From Larimichthys crocea (lineage: Eukaryota > Chordata > Actinopteri > Sciaenidae), in the NCBI RefSeq assembly GCF_000972845.2, contig NC_040013.1:3586642-3650641 (forward strand): a stretch of DNA of 64,000 bases, written 5' to 3'. The translations under genes and the position numbers were made by a program. Under the pieces are notes generated by a model, which was given only the letters and a program-made list of their open reading frames with translations, did no database searches and had not been told where the DNA came from. Below, in pieces: positions 1 through 11,700 of this stretch. Each line of letters begins with the position of its first letter. The stretch's first letter is position 1.

Positions 1-3000
1 CCTTTTATTTTAAAACTTTTCCTGGACCAGAAATTGGATCTTCAACCAGATCTCAAGAAGAATAAGTTGTATAATCTTCTCTGTGGCTTCAGATGGAGCT
101 GTGCAAAGCCTCATAAATTACCTCAAGTGTTGAATCTGCGTTATTTGGAGCTGAAAACTACAAATTTAAAAATAAAAGAGTCTGGGTGATTGATGTCAGA
201 AAGACGTGAGGTTACCAGATCTCTGTAGTCTGTTCCTCATCTCTGCTTGAGGCTAGCAGCTCGAGGTTTCATCAACCACTACCAGTCGAACATGTCCAAA
301 TCTGCAGTGGATCTGTTGGCGGATGTGTTGCGTTATGGGTAACGTAGGCAAGATGCCGGAAGGAGAGTGGAATAAAACAATTCTCCGAGACCACCACGGT
401 GGCTGAAATTTAAGCGTTTAATGATGGAAGTATGTAGAGATTTCTGTGATGCTGTTCCTGTCGGTATGTCTTATAACTCAAAGGAAAAAAAAAATGATGC
501 TGCAACACATCTGTAAAATACAAAATGTATTGTTCAGACAATAAATAATAATGTAATATAGTCACACAATGCATCAATGAATGCATGGATACTTGATACG
601 GGACTAACTGCGAACATATGCTTTGTGTCTGCACAAACAGACGTGGAGTAAATGTAGGCTTAGCACACAGGCAAACACACAGACATTGCAATTTTGCTAT
701 TCTTAGAATCTCCTGCATTGGGTTACGATCTTTGCCTGGAGACTTACAGTAACTTAAAGCATACACGCATGACCCTAACTGATCCACACAGATTTAAAAT
801 GAAAACAGTCACTGAGAGACACACATTGGTGCATGACACTAATAGTGTGCATTGCATCAGCACCTCAAGCTTCCTGAAGAACAACCTTTTGCCCGCTGCG
901 ATAAAAGCGGCTATCATCCACTGGAAATAGAAAAAAACAAGTATCACACATCAGACACCTGAATTTCCTCCGGTCTCTACTCTTTTACACCCAGCTTCAG
1001 AGGGCACGGTGTTGAGTGTGCGTTGAGTATCAGCAGTCCACTACTTCTGATACACTCTCTTATCACCAGGCTGGGGAATGTGGAGGAGCTCACCAGAGTC
1101 AACAGGACTCGAAAGCAGTAGCCAAGCGCTGTAGCCTGAATGTCAGCTCTTGTTCACCATCATAATCCAGGGTAAATCTCTGCTGTAGCCCCTCGCCACT
1201 CGCCCACACATGCTCCTATTTCCAACTTTAGCTCAAACCTGCAGCACAGCACAAAGTGCAGCTCCGGCAGGCCTCATACTCAGGCGATGACTTGTCTGCG
1301 TGCCCCTTCTGTAGTAGACAGCGTCCTCCCTGACAACAGCTTCACAGCTCAGTGGCCTTGACACTGATGACAACAGCTGTCACCAAGCAAGAGGATCACA
1401 GCGGAGACACGAAATACTTCAAAGCCTCGTGCCTGCCGAGCATGAAAATATAGTTAAGAAGGTTAGGAGTTGCAACTTGTAGCTATTACTTTTTCATTAT
1501 CTTCAGTAGCAGCATGTGCTTTCTCAAAAAGCTACATGATTGGTGGTGACACGTTATTGTTATGACTATGGTCTTCCTCTTTGAGTTATGCTTTATAACC
1601 TTGGGAGTGCAGTGCTTTATCCCCTTCACCACATGTGGCCTGTGTGATTGGGGCTGTGACAGACTCAAGCTCACTCCCAGCCCAGAAGGGGCCATTGTCT
1701 GCTGCCGCTGGGCCTAACACCAGCGGCTGCCATTAAGAATGTCCCCCCCCCTCCTTACAAACTCCTCCTGATCAATGGTGCTGGTGCTCTGCCATTCTGA
1801 AGAGTCATTTCTCTGTGGGTATATGGGATGAGCACCTGGGCCCCCATGCAGGCTGGAGGGGAGCGACGTGCTTGTAGGGCAGCGAGAGGGTAATAATGAA
1901 GACATGGTCTGTAAAGCGCTCCAGACGTTGGAGTGCTCCATTATCAGGAGCACAGCGGCAGGGACTGGAGTGCTCCACTGACATTGTTTAGGCCCTGGCC
2001 CCGGAGGGAGCTAGGAAAATGACTAAAGCCAGGGAATGGCCACTCATTATCGCCAGACTGGAATCAAGAATTTCCTGTTCCTGGAATTTTTTTAAGGGAA
2101 AGACATGGCATTACAGGGCCAATTTCTACACTCTGATTGTATTTATCTCCTGATGCACGGCAATACAAGCAACCGCCTGGAGACAGAAATAAATATACTG
2201 TACGTCTACGGACGGATTAAAGATATGCTGGAAAAAAAGGGGGGGGGGGGATACCGGGCACCTTGGTTCCTGACAGAGGTCAGTGGAGACCATTTTTGTG
2301 CCGCGTGTCATTTCCTGTCTGGTTGGCGTGTCTAGCAGAGGCCCTTGCTCGTTTATTTTTACAGTTTCCTTTTTCTCCTTTTTTTTTTTTTTACTAGCTA
2401 GCTTTCCCCTGTAGGGAGGGGCAGGTGGGTTAGGGGATTCAGTACAGAGCAAAATCGTCCCTGTGTATGGCCCCGCAGACCCCACCTCCCTACTCCTCAA
2501 CACACTTGCTCACAATGGGGGCTCTGTAACACAGGCCCCAAACGTACTCCTGCCTTCCCCCCAAAACAGGAAACCGGGATCTGCCGAGCTCTTGTTTTTC
2601 TACTAATTTCCTGCTTTGCTGCCCCTTCCCCAGATTATTTTCTTTATTTTTTTCTGGTTCCTTTCAGATTGGATATACCTAATCAACGTTTTGTCAGTGC
2701 TCACTGATTGCTTTGGTGTAGCCACGAAGCTAAAGGAGCAAAGATAGACCTTTTCTATTATACTTAAACTAAATCTGCTGTCATCACCATGGGAGACATA
2801 CTTGATGTATTTACAATACTACAACAATGAAATCACCATCTGACCATCCACTGTATAGCCCTGAGCTCAGCTCATGATTGACAGTAACGTAAACCGTGGA
2901 TCCAAGTGCAGGACGTACAGAAATAGCAATATACACTTTTTATTTGAAGTGTAAAATTTCCTAACTTGATTATATGTTTCTATAGTCTGCAGCGAGAGGA

Positions 3001-4375
3001 GCTGGAGATTATTCTGCCAAGGAAAACTCTGGAACCACGGGCTGTTATTGACTTCAGTTCTGGCTTTTAAAGCGGCCCGGGAGAAGGGGGCGATGCCTGT
3101 TTTGGCAGCTCTGTTAATTTTCATGAGATCGACCAGCATGCACAGCAGTCAGAAACAATGAAAGCCAGTTTATGGTTTCATTGGGACATACAGTCGATCA
3201 TAATATTTGTCTGTCAGATTAATGATCTGCTTCTCGGGGTCACTGTTGACAGTTTTCTGACGAGAGAAACGGCAGTGAAATGCTATTGTTCATCTGTTTT
3301 TTTTCCCCAGTGGATCATAATAGTATTTATGAAGCGATTATCACTTTGTTATTTTGTCATTCATTCTGAAAGTCCACATCTTTACCAATAAGTTAATAGA
3401 CACAGAGCTGAAACAATGCACTCTTAACAGCTTGGAAGGAAACAGGAACAAACGCCTTTCATTCAAATTATCAATGAAACAAGAGATTCATGTTTTGCGA
3501 GTGAATTTTCAGCCAGTAGGTGGACTACAGCATGTAGAGAGTGGGAAGGGGGAGGAACACGAGAGACCCAGTGAGCTGGGAGAGGGGAGATGCAAAAATA
3601 AAGCAGAAAAGGAACATAAACGGAAGTGGGGGGAAGTAAGTCCAGAGAAAGCTCAAGTTCCTCTGGAGGAAAATGCCATTGAAACCATATCAAGTTTGCC
3701 GAATGTGTGTGTGAGAGAGAGTTACTGGCATATAAAGCGTACAATTTGGTAATGGGCTTATGAAGGGGGCTCGCTCGCTGTTTCAATAAACCCCCAGAGC
3801 CATGACTGAGCTAGGCTTGCAATACAAACACACCCCGTTCCTTCAGTTTATCTGAAAGACACATCTGGAGTCTATCAACTCCAGCAGCACCCCCCTTTCT
3901 GTTTCCACTCTCCAGCACGCTTAACCCCTTCCTCACCCGCTCCACCCCTCAATGTCATGCACTCTCATTAGGTGACCGTTGTCTAACCGGGGGCCACTCG
4001 ATGGCGTGTGTGGGTGAACACACCAACGCAAATGTTCATTTTTCCTGTGAGGAAGGAATGAGGCTCCCATGTGCAGCAGCAGCCTCCACAGCTGGACTTA
4101 GCTCTAATTCAGAGTGGTGGGCTGGTACAATCTGAACCTTGTCTTACCCAGACTGGTCTAGACAGAAGGGCTCCTTGCCATGTCCGCACATTCTCCACTG
4201 TTTTTACATGCTATACTGCTGCCCACCTCTGCTTTGTTCCCACTCATTAAGGTAATTTGCTTAGCCTGTGTGGAAATAATGTTAATCTCCCACGAAGAAA
4301 AACAACCTCAGCTTTATATAAGACAAACTGCAGGAGTGTGCTTTCCTTCATTCCCTCCCTCCGGCTTCCTCCCTT

Positions 4376-4378
<3 letters not shown>

Positions 4379-4407
<29 letters not shown>
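4379..4407. repeat. (CT)n microsatellite, about 14 units
   Basis: Pure CT run inside a pyrimidine-rich stretch. Confidence 0.95.
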
Positions 4408-4410
<3 letters not shown>

Positions 4411-5943
4411 CCACCATACCATCTTTAGCCATCTCGGCTCCACTTCCCCTGTGTCAGATGGTAAAGTTGTTTAAGTTGGACTACTTCCTAACCCCAGCTG
4501 CTCAGAATGGCAGAGGCGATTTCAAGGTCGGTTTCAGAGAGGCTCAGGCAAAGACCGAGTGGCCCGTCTCCCCTTTTTATAAAACAGATACTATCGACTC
4601 TAAAAGTAATGAATTGGCCTGAGCATTCATAACCGTAATGTGATAATAGTGTATACGTTTTCTATCATGCAGACATTTTCCTAAACATAGCCAGCATCTG
4701 CACATTCTCATGCACTGTGTGACTTATTGGTCACAGGTTTCAGTGCAAACTTCCCTTAATTCTTGTTGCTCTGCAAGCATAAATCACAAGCAGCTCCTTA
4801 TTTCCTGCTCTTGAACGAAGTTATTATAAGTTAACAGGAAGTTTTTTAATAATCTTGCATGATATTTCCTGTGCAAACTCTTGTACGCGGTGCAACAAAA
4901 AGTAAAAGTAAAGTCTTGTCAGGTACTGCAGGGATAATCACAGGCTCTCTTGTTGAAAAAGTCGATCATGCTGCCAACACCTTGAGCCTCTAACCAGTCC
5001 TAACCACAAGCCTCACTCCAGCCTTGCAGACCTGTCCACTGCGAGCGCCCTGCTGCTCCCTCATCAATCATCATCGCTGCCCTCTGCTCTCCCTCTCTGC
5101 TCCCTGCTCCCGCTCTCCCTGTTGGGTGAACAGACCTGGTAATGAGGGCCCCTTGTGCCTTGCCTGCCTGTCCTGTGTCCCATGGTGCAGTGGGGCCCAG
5201 TTGGACAAGAGCCAGACTGCCTCGGCCCTCTTTGCTCATTATTCTCATTACCTCGCCTCAAATCAGTGCCGCTGGGATCTGTCCGCAACTCATAAAGGTC
5301 CTGCCTCGTTAGTGGAGCTGCCAGCATCAGCTCCTATCAGAGAGGTGGAGGTACTCAAATAGGTACACAAGTACAGTATCAAAGGCCTGACAGTGTCCAT
5401 GAATGTGACTTATTTTGCACATAGCAAGCACCGCCACTGAAGCCAGGTATGATTCAACTGGTGTCCCAAAAAGCTGGAAAAAAACGAGGGATTCCAAGAT
5501 CCAAATGTAGCTGTTGGATGGCAAGCCTATTTAAAAGAGCTACAAAAACACAGTAGTCCAGTAAGAGGGCAAAAACAAACAAGGCTAAATTGCTCCTCTG
5601 CACTTGGGTGGTTTGGCAGGTTATGAAGGCAATAGTGGCTTTGAGGAGGTTTGTCCCAATGAAAGGGCTAACTGTGTAGATTGCTGCACTGTCTGGCCCA
5701 GGCCTGGAGGAGGGTGGCCTGCCCTGGAGCTGTATTCTCCAGCTAACAACAGCAGATCAGACTGCATTCAACTCTGAATAAAAGTCTGGTGTGAGTGTGT
5801 GGGCGTGAGTGTGCGTCTGCTGAGAGAGTTACCAGACCCATCTGAAATGACTGGATAAGAAGTGACGGTGCCCATACTTGGAAACACACTCAGAATTACA
5901 GTACACACTCTGGAGTCAGGACAACAGAGATGGGCCGAGAGTG

Positions 5944-5946
<3 letters not shown>

Positions 5947-6009
<63 letters not shown>
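5947..6009. repeat. (GT)n microsatellite, about 31 units
   Basis: Uninterrupted GT run, the longest microsatellite in the window and likely polymorphic. The open frames across it (5768-6066, both strands) are products of the repeat. Confidence 0.97.
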
Positions 6010-6013
<4 letters not shown>

Positions 6014-6550
6014 CAGGGAGCAGACTGTGTTTATCCTTGTCACGTAGGGGAAGAGATGCAGTGTAATTCCCTGATGTGTGTTTACTCAGCCCTAGTGGGC
6101 TGGCCTTTGATTACAGCACTGACCACATAATATGAGTAACTGTTCACTACTGCTCTAAATGACAAGCACATGTAGACGACATACTGGAAACAATGAGGAG
6201 ACCTGAAGAGCGATGGCGGGCTGAAGAGACAAAACAGAAACTGAAATCTCAGAGTAGGAACGCGCAGCGAACGGAGACAAAACACTCCAAACTCCAAACC
6301 CTTCCACCACGCAACGGCGAAATTTTCAATATGGCATTTTTCACATCAGACAGCAATTTTACCATGAGCTCAGATGTAATTATAAGCTGTGCAGGGCTCA
6401 ATTAAAGGTTGAAGACGTCAGAGTGAGTGAGCAGACCTCCACCGCTGTGTGTCAGAGAGCCAGCGGAGGTTGAGGCAGAGGAGTGAAATGAGGCCTGCAT
6501 GATTTACGTTATGTCCTCTCCTTACACCAAACGCCCACATCTTTCTAAGT

Positions 6551-6571
6551 ATGTGTGTGTGTGTGTGTGTT
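6551..6571. repeat. (TG)10 microsatellite
   Basis: Pure TG run. Confidence 0.9.
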
Positions 6572-6640
6572 AGTTTGTCTGCCTGCTCTGTGTCTTTCTC
6601 CCAGATCTTTGGTTATGAGCCTCCAGGAACGCTCCACCCT

Positions 6641-6655
6641 GCTGCCCCCTGCTAG
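6641..6655 (-). promoter_or_regulatory. CTCF-like core motif (adgra2 intron 2)
   Basis: The minus strand reads CTAGCAGGGGGCAGC, agreeing with the CTCF core CCASYAGRKGGCRSY at 14 of 15 positions. Confidence 0.4.
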
Positions 6656-7934
6656 TTTTATCACCGCTCCAGCTACAAGGGCCAGTTAGTGGGGGAGCTC
6701 AGGTTACCCGACCCACCGACCCCACGGCGCTTCAGGGATCCTTGTCCGCATTTACAAAAACAAGCAACATCGGCTCATTTTACGTTAAACACTTTAAGCT
6801 ACAGATCTACCTTGGCTTCACTTTACTATTAATTATTCTCCCAAGTAGTATTAGTCTCAGGATCTTGGTTTACTGTGTTCCTGTCAACAGCTTTATCAGT
6901 GTTGTTGGCACAAGACAATTGAGGTGAAAGCTGAGAACTTGGCCTTGGAACCATTCACCGTTGGTGTTCACATGCCAGACATAAAAACAGCAATTCAGCA
7001 AAACCGGCTTTTGTTCTCGACTGGCACGTCTGGTGTGAGCTCCAGCAGGTAGGCACTAACAAGGTAACAACTGCAGCAAATTACCATATTTTTCTTTCTT
7101 TAGACATTTCTGAGAAGCCTGTGAGCTTCATGGGTGGCAGCTCGCAGTAGCATGTGGAACTAATATCCCTTCAACATACCCATCCCCACCACCTAAGCCA
7201 GACTACAGTATCCAGACTGATGTTGTCGCTCCATGTGTTTTGTTAGCTACCAGGGCGCTGTAAAGATTTACTGGGATGCTCTGTAAAACAGCACACCTTC
7301 TGGTGGGAAAGACATACTATAGGTGTGATTCATATGAGAGTGTCCACCTCGACTGGGATGAACAAAATACACTGCCAGCTGTCTCCTATTGTTTGAATCT
7401 AACATGTCAAATGTCACTAAGATACTGTCGCCTCTGAGCAACTTCCTTTGTTTCTCACCTGTAACATTGGCACGCAAACAATGACAACATACACAGTTTG
7501 TCCAGGATTGTCCAAGTTTCAAGCTGGGTCTCCAGCGTAGTGGAAAACACTTAAAATGTCCCGATTATCAACATTCACTACTAAATAGTGTCAGTTTCCA
7601 CCAAAATTATACTTGTTTTCAGCACTTACATGCATGTTTTTCATGGGTTAGGGTCCCACTCATTATTACCTAACTCAATATGAAAACATAAACAAAGCAG
7701 TAGCACCACACGTCTGAATTCAACACTAATTTGTCTGTATGTGTGTTAGATATTCAGTGTGTTGTTGTCAAGGCTGTTGCTAGACTCTGAGTCATAGGCA
7801 GGTGGCAGGCTTCATAGACTATGACACTTCCAACTCCCTGTACACTAACAAATCTAGTCATAAACTAAAGAAATGGACAAATCATACTAAACCGTATCCT
7901 GCGGCGTGTGCTAGATCCAAAAGTTAGTCATCCT

Positions 7935-8160
7935 CTGGGAACCATGAATATCCGAACCAAACTCCAAGACAATCCATCTAATAGTTGTTGAGACACTTCA
8001 CTGAAAACCCAAAATGTCAACCTCAAAGTGGCGCTGAAGAAAAAAGTTAAGGGATCACCGAAGTCATTGGGATTCATCATCTGGGGATCATGGATGTCTG
8101 TGCAAGAATTCATGGCAATCCGTCCAATAGTTGCTGAGATATTACAGTTTCAACCAGCCA
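7935..8160. repeat. Dispersed repeat with two diverged tandem copies
   Basis: The first copy (about 7935-8010) reads GGGAACCATGAATATCCG ... CAATCCATCTAATAGTTGTT. The second (about 8082-8157) reads GGGGATCATGGATGTCTG ... CAATCCGTCCAATAGTTGCT. They are about 147 bases apart in the same order. The motif is a familiar percomorph dispersed repeat. Confidence 0.65.
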
Positions 8161-8703
8161 ACCACCCACGCCCCCAGGAGCTACTTGCACCAGTTCTGGC
8201 TAGTTGAATGGAATGGTTCCTTTTCTGTTTGGCACCAGGGTTGTCATTAATTTATATTTCCCAAGAATTATCCTGTCTATCAGCTGTCTCACACCCCATT
8301 CAGGGAGATTAGATGCTACTAAGGAGGGCTAGACTGCTGCCAGCACGCACCTCCTCCCAGAGATCTCCCTTATCTTGTCCTGTGCGAGTGGGACTTACCT
8401 GATAATGAAGGACTGAAGTGTAATTATGTGAACTTTTCATCATAACTAAACTCTGTGATAGCCGGTCTGAGTGTATCATCCTCCCTGTTGGACAGAAGCC
8501 CATAATTGGATAGAGAGAGAGAGCTCGACAGAGTTCCTCAGATCTCACTGATACTCCGTCTGTAATTCTCTACAAAGGCCCGGAGGCAAACTGAAATAAC
8601 AGCTCACACATGATGTATACGCCATATCTCATGTAAACAGTAAACATGACACTGTAGCGGCTGCAGAAGTGAAATATTCATAGATAAACAGTAGGCTACT
8701 CAC

Positions 8704-8775
8704 AGTTTCTCCAAAGCATAAAATCCAAAGAAGGATCCATTTCTCAGAACTCGGATTTTGTTGTGGCTCAGTATC
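8704..8775 (-). CDS. adgra2: adgra2 exon 2, first 72-base LRR exon
   Basis: The exon is exactly 72 bases, phase 2 on both sides, the standard size of single-repeat LRR exons. The acceptor is a T-rich tract with TACAG and the donor AAACT/GTGAGT. It encodes SHNKIRVLRNGSFFGFYALEK, a typical LRR with an NGS glycosylation sequon. It joins in frame to exon 1 across a 17.9-kb intron. Confidence 0.9.
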
Positions 8776-11700
8776 CTGTAAAAAAAAAAAAAAGAAAGAA
8801 AGAAACATTTATTGTTAGAAATATTCCACCGAGAATAAAAATGATTTAGCATTATTATGCTAAGATGCTAAATTATTATCTTGGACATCAAGCTTCGCAG
8901 CTAAGGGAGAGTTCAGGTTTAACCAAACACACAGTCAACGGGTCACAGGAGAAGGACGAGAGCCAACACACACGAGATTAGCCTGACTAGAGACATGAGC
9001 TTAAGATGTTTCCAATTAATGCTAAAGACGGAATAGAACATCAAGATTAGGAGGGAAGCTGTAATCTTGATAATCATTTCGCATACATTTTTACATCAAA
9101 AGGATGTCTCTCCACATCAAACGAACGGTGGCACAGGCTTTGTTAATTAGCTCTTTCCCTACTGGCGAAACACTCGGCTTATCGGACCAGAGGGCACAGG
9201 TCCACGGGACACACTGGAAGTGAGTTTGGGATTGTTTTCTCCAACAGGGAATGATGGGAAATGGATATTTACTGTAATGCAAAAGCCAATTAGGATATAC
9301 CTTTGCATGAAGGCATAGTTTGACTTTGTTGCTCAGCACGAAGACTGAAAGTAGCAGTGCAACTCAAACTGATATATTAAAGAGTAACTCAACACTCTGG
9401 TCTTTGCTGACTCTTCTCACCTTGCCGCAGTGATGTAGAAGTGTACTCAAGGTCTCTGTGACATCACTGCTAGGTGTGGTCAGAGGTGAAACTCTCAGAG
9501 AGAGAGAGAGGGTAGTAAAACTCCACCTTTGAGGCTGGTGTTACGTTACTCTTTAACAATCTCTGCTCTGCCTTTTCACGGCTACCCAAGCCTCACCGGT
9601 AAGAAAAATAGCATCCATCCCCGGCGTTATGTTTGAATCCAATCTGCCATAAAACCTATTTATACTGTATCTGATTTGCTTTGCCAAAATACCTCGATTA
9701 TGTTCATTGGCAACGTTTTTTTTCAAGCTCAGGAAGTGTGACACTTTATAGTGCACAGAGGTTCTAAAAGAGCGGGTTGCTAAGCACAAAACTTTGGCAC
9801 CATAAACTAAGGTTTGCATTGTATATCACATGTGTTGTCAATTTTAGGCCGCTAAAGCACTCGGGAAAGGTGCGGGGAATACTGTGGTTTCGCTTACATA
9901 TTAAAAAAAGCCAATGCATCCTGTCTCAAGCTTCAAGTCAGTGTTGACTTTTTCAATATTCAACCAAGATCTGTTTTTTTTTCACTATTGCTACTGCCCG
10001 CGTCCCCTCAGCAGGAGCTCAGCTCAGGGTACAGCAGGGGCCCCGGCTCTGGCGACAGCCCGCCATCATTAACACACCCTTCAGTTTCACATCATCTTCG
10101 CCCCTGCCACATGGTGCTTAACGGGCTGTTTGCGACATTAAGTGTGTTCTTAATCGAGAGAGTGGAGCTGTGTGAGCGCCTTTAAAAGTGGGAGCGGACT
10201 GCGAACAGTCTGCGAGATTTACAGATTCAGCAGCAGCAGCAGCAGTCGCCCCTCCAAACCCCCCCCCCTCTGTTTCCTGCCACATCAATAAAAACACTGC
10301 CTTCAGCTCTACACCTTCCAACTCAGTTAATGGCCAGATTTAATCATCCGGCGTTGGTGTACAGGGAGAGACCGGCATGACTCACTTCTCCACTTGGGTA
10401 ATTTTACTAACAGCCAAAATACCAGGACGATTTGAAGGCAGAAAATATATCACTCCGAAGAGCGCACAAAAGGAGAGAGAGCCAGCACGGAAAAGTCATC
10501 TCCTGCTCCAGTTATCCCGGTCACCTCACTCAATATCTTCCTACAATTATCGACCAAAAAGAGAACCGGAGACGTGTATTTTTAAAACTGAGCTGCAATC
10601 AAGAGACGAGAGCTGCTCCACTGATAATGACTATAATACTGAAACCGAGGCCTCGCTCACTGTTTTTCTTTGCATTCAAGCCAAAATTATCTTTGTTTTA
10701 GGTTTTGCTGTGAAAATGTGCCACATCAGTCGAGTTATTATCACGAAATCCACGTTCATTTTCAAAGCTAGAGCCTCAGAAACCGACATCACCCCAAATT
10801 AGAACTCAGCGTCAACTCGTGTTCACAAATCCACACTCCATCGTTGAAATAAATCACAATTATTAAGTCAAGATTTCTTTTTCTTTCTTTCTTTTTTTTT
10901 TTTAGCATGGATGTTAGACGAGAGCAGAGGCGGTCCTCTTGTGGCGTAGCCTGCATTTGAACCTATGACTCCTGAACCTTTAAGGTCTCTCGCTTGACTT
11001 TGGGCACAGTATCTCTCCTATAACTGGATGCAGGCCTGAGATGAAAGCTACAGAAGATCCGGAACTGCCTGAATAATTCAATACAGATAGGAGAGGAGAA
11101 AGTCACATCTGGCAAAGAAGCAAGCCATTTAATTCAACACAGACAGTTTAGATGCAGATAGTTCCTTTTTGACTAAGTTTATTATGCGGAAAAAAACTAC
11201 TAGTCAGAGGGCAGGGTATATATTTGGATTTTAGCGTGCTGATATCAGTGGATCTATGAGGACGAAATTATGATCTGATTTGCAACGTTTCCTTCTCAAA
11301 GATCTCTGCACAGATGTGTTTATTTCTCTGCTGCGTCCGTGCATGTTTGGAAAAAGATGAATTTCACATGTGGCATCCTATCACAATAACCCTCATTTGT
11401 CTCCACTTAGGACGTTTCAACACACAATATTCCAATCAACTTGCTACTCTGTGCACCAGGACTTGAAAGCTGACTTTCACAAATAAACAAAGGGCTCAAA
11501 ATGATCTAAATGAAACCCTCCCACAGACAACAAAAGACTTCCAGGAACGCAGGGGAGATGCAAAAGGCTGGTCACTACTGTATAACCCCCACCCCCACCC
11601 CCTTAAATCCTGATGTTTGGAGCGCAGTTGTAGAGGAGGACATTGTTCTTTCATAAACAATACAGAGAGTACAACTCTGAGAAAGAGAGAGAGGCAGAAC

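Larger units (their letters stand above)
1..8703 (-). other. adgra2 intron 2 (5' part), no exon recognised
   Basis: No further LRR exon (72 bases, phase 2, LDLxxN pattern) was recognised by eye on the minus strand, so exon 3 appears to be beyond the left edge; a profile search could overturn this. The stretch holds microsatellites, a duplicated dispersed repeat near 7.9-8.2 kb and a strong CTCF-like motif at 6641. The segment 4990-5350 is GC-richer than its surroundings. Bases 1-410 look repeat-like from memory but I cannot name the family. Confidence 0.6.

Noticed and set aside
1..410. Possible dispersed repeat at the left edge
   Set aside because: Feels familiar from fish genomes but I could not identify internal copies, ends or family within the window.
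5768..6066. Open frames encoding Cys-Val or His-Thr repeats
   Set aside because: Translations of the (GT)n microsatellite.
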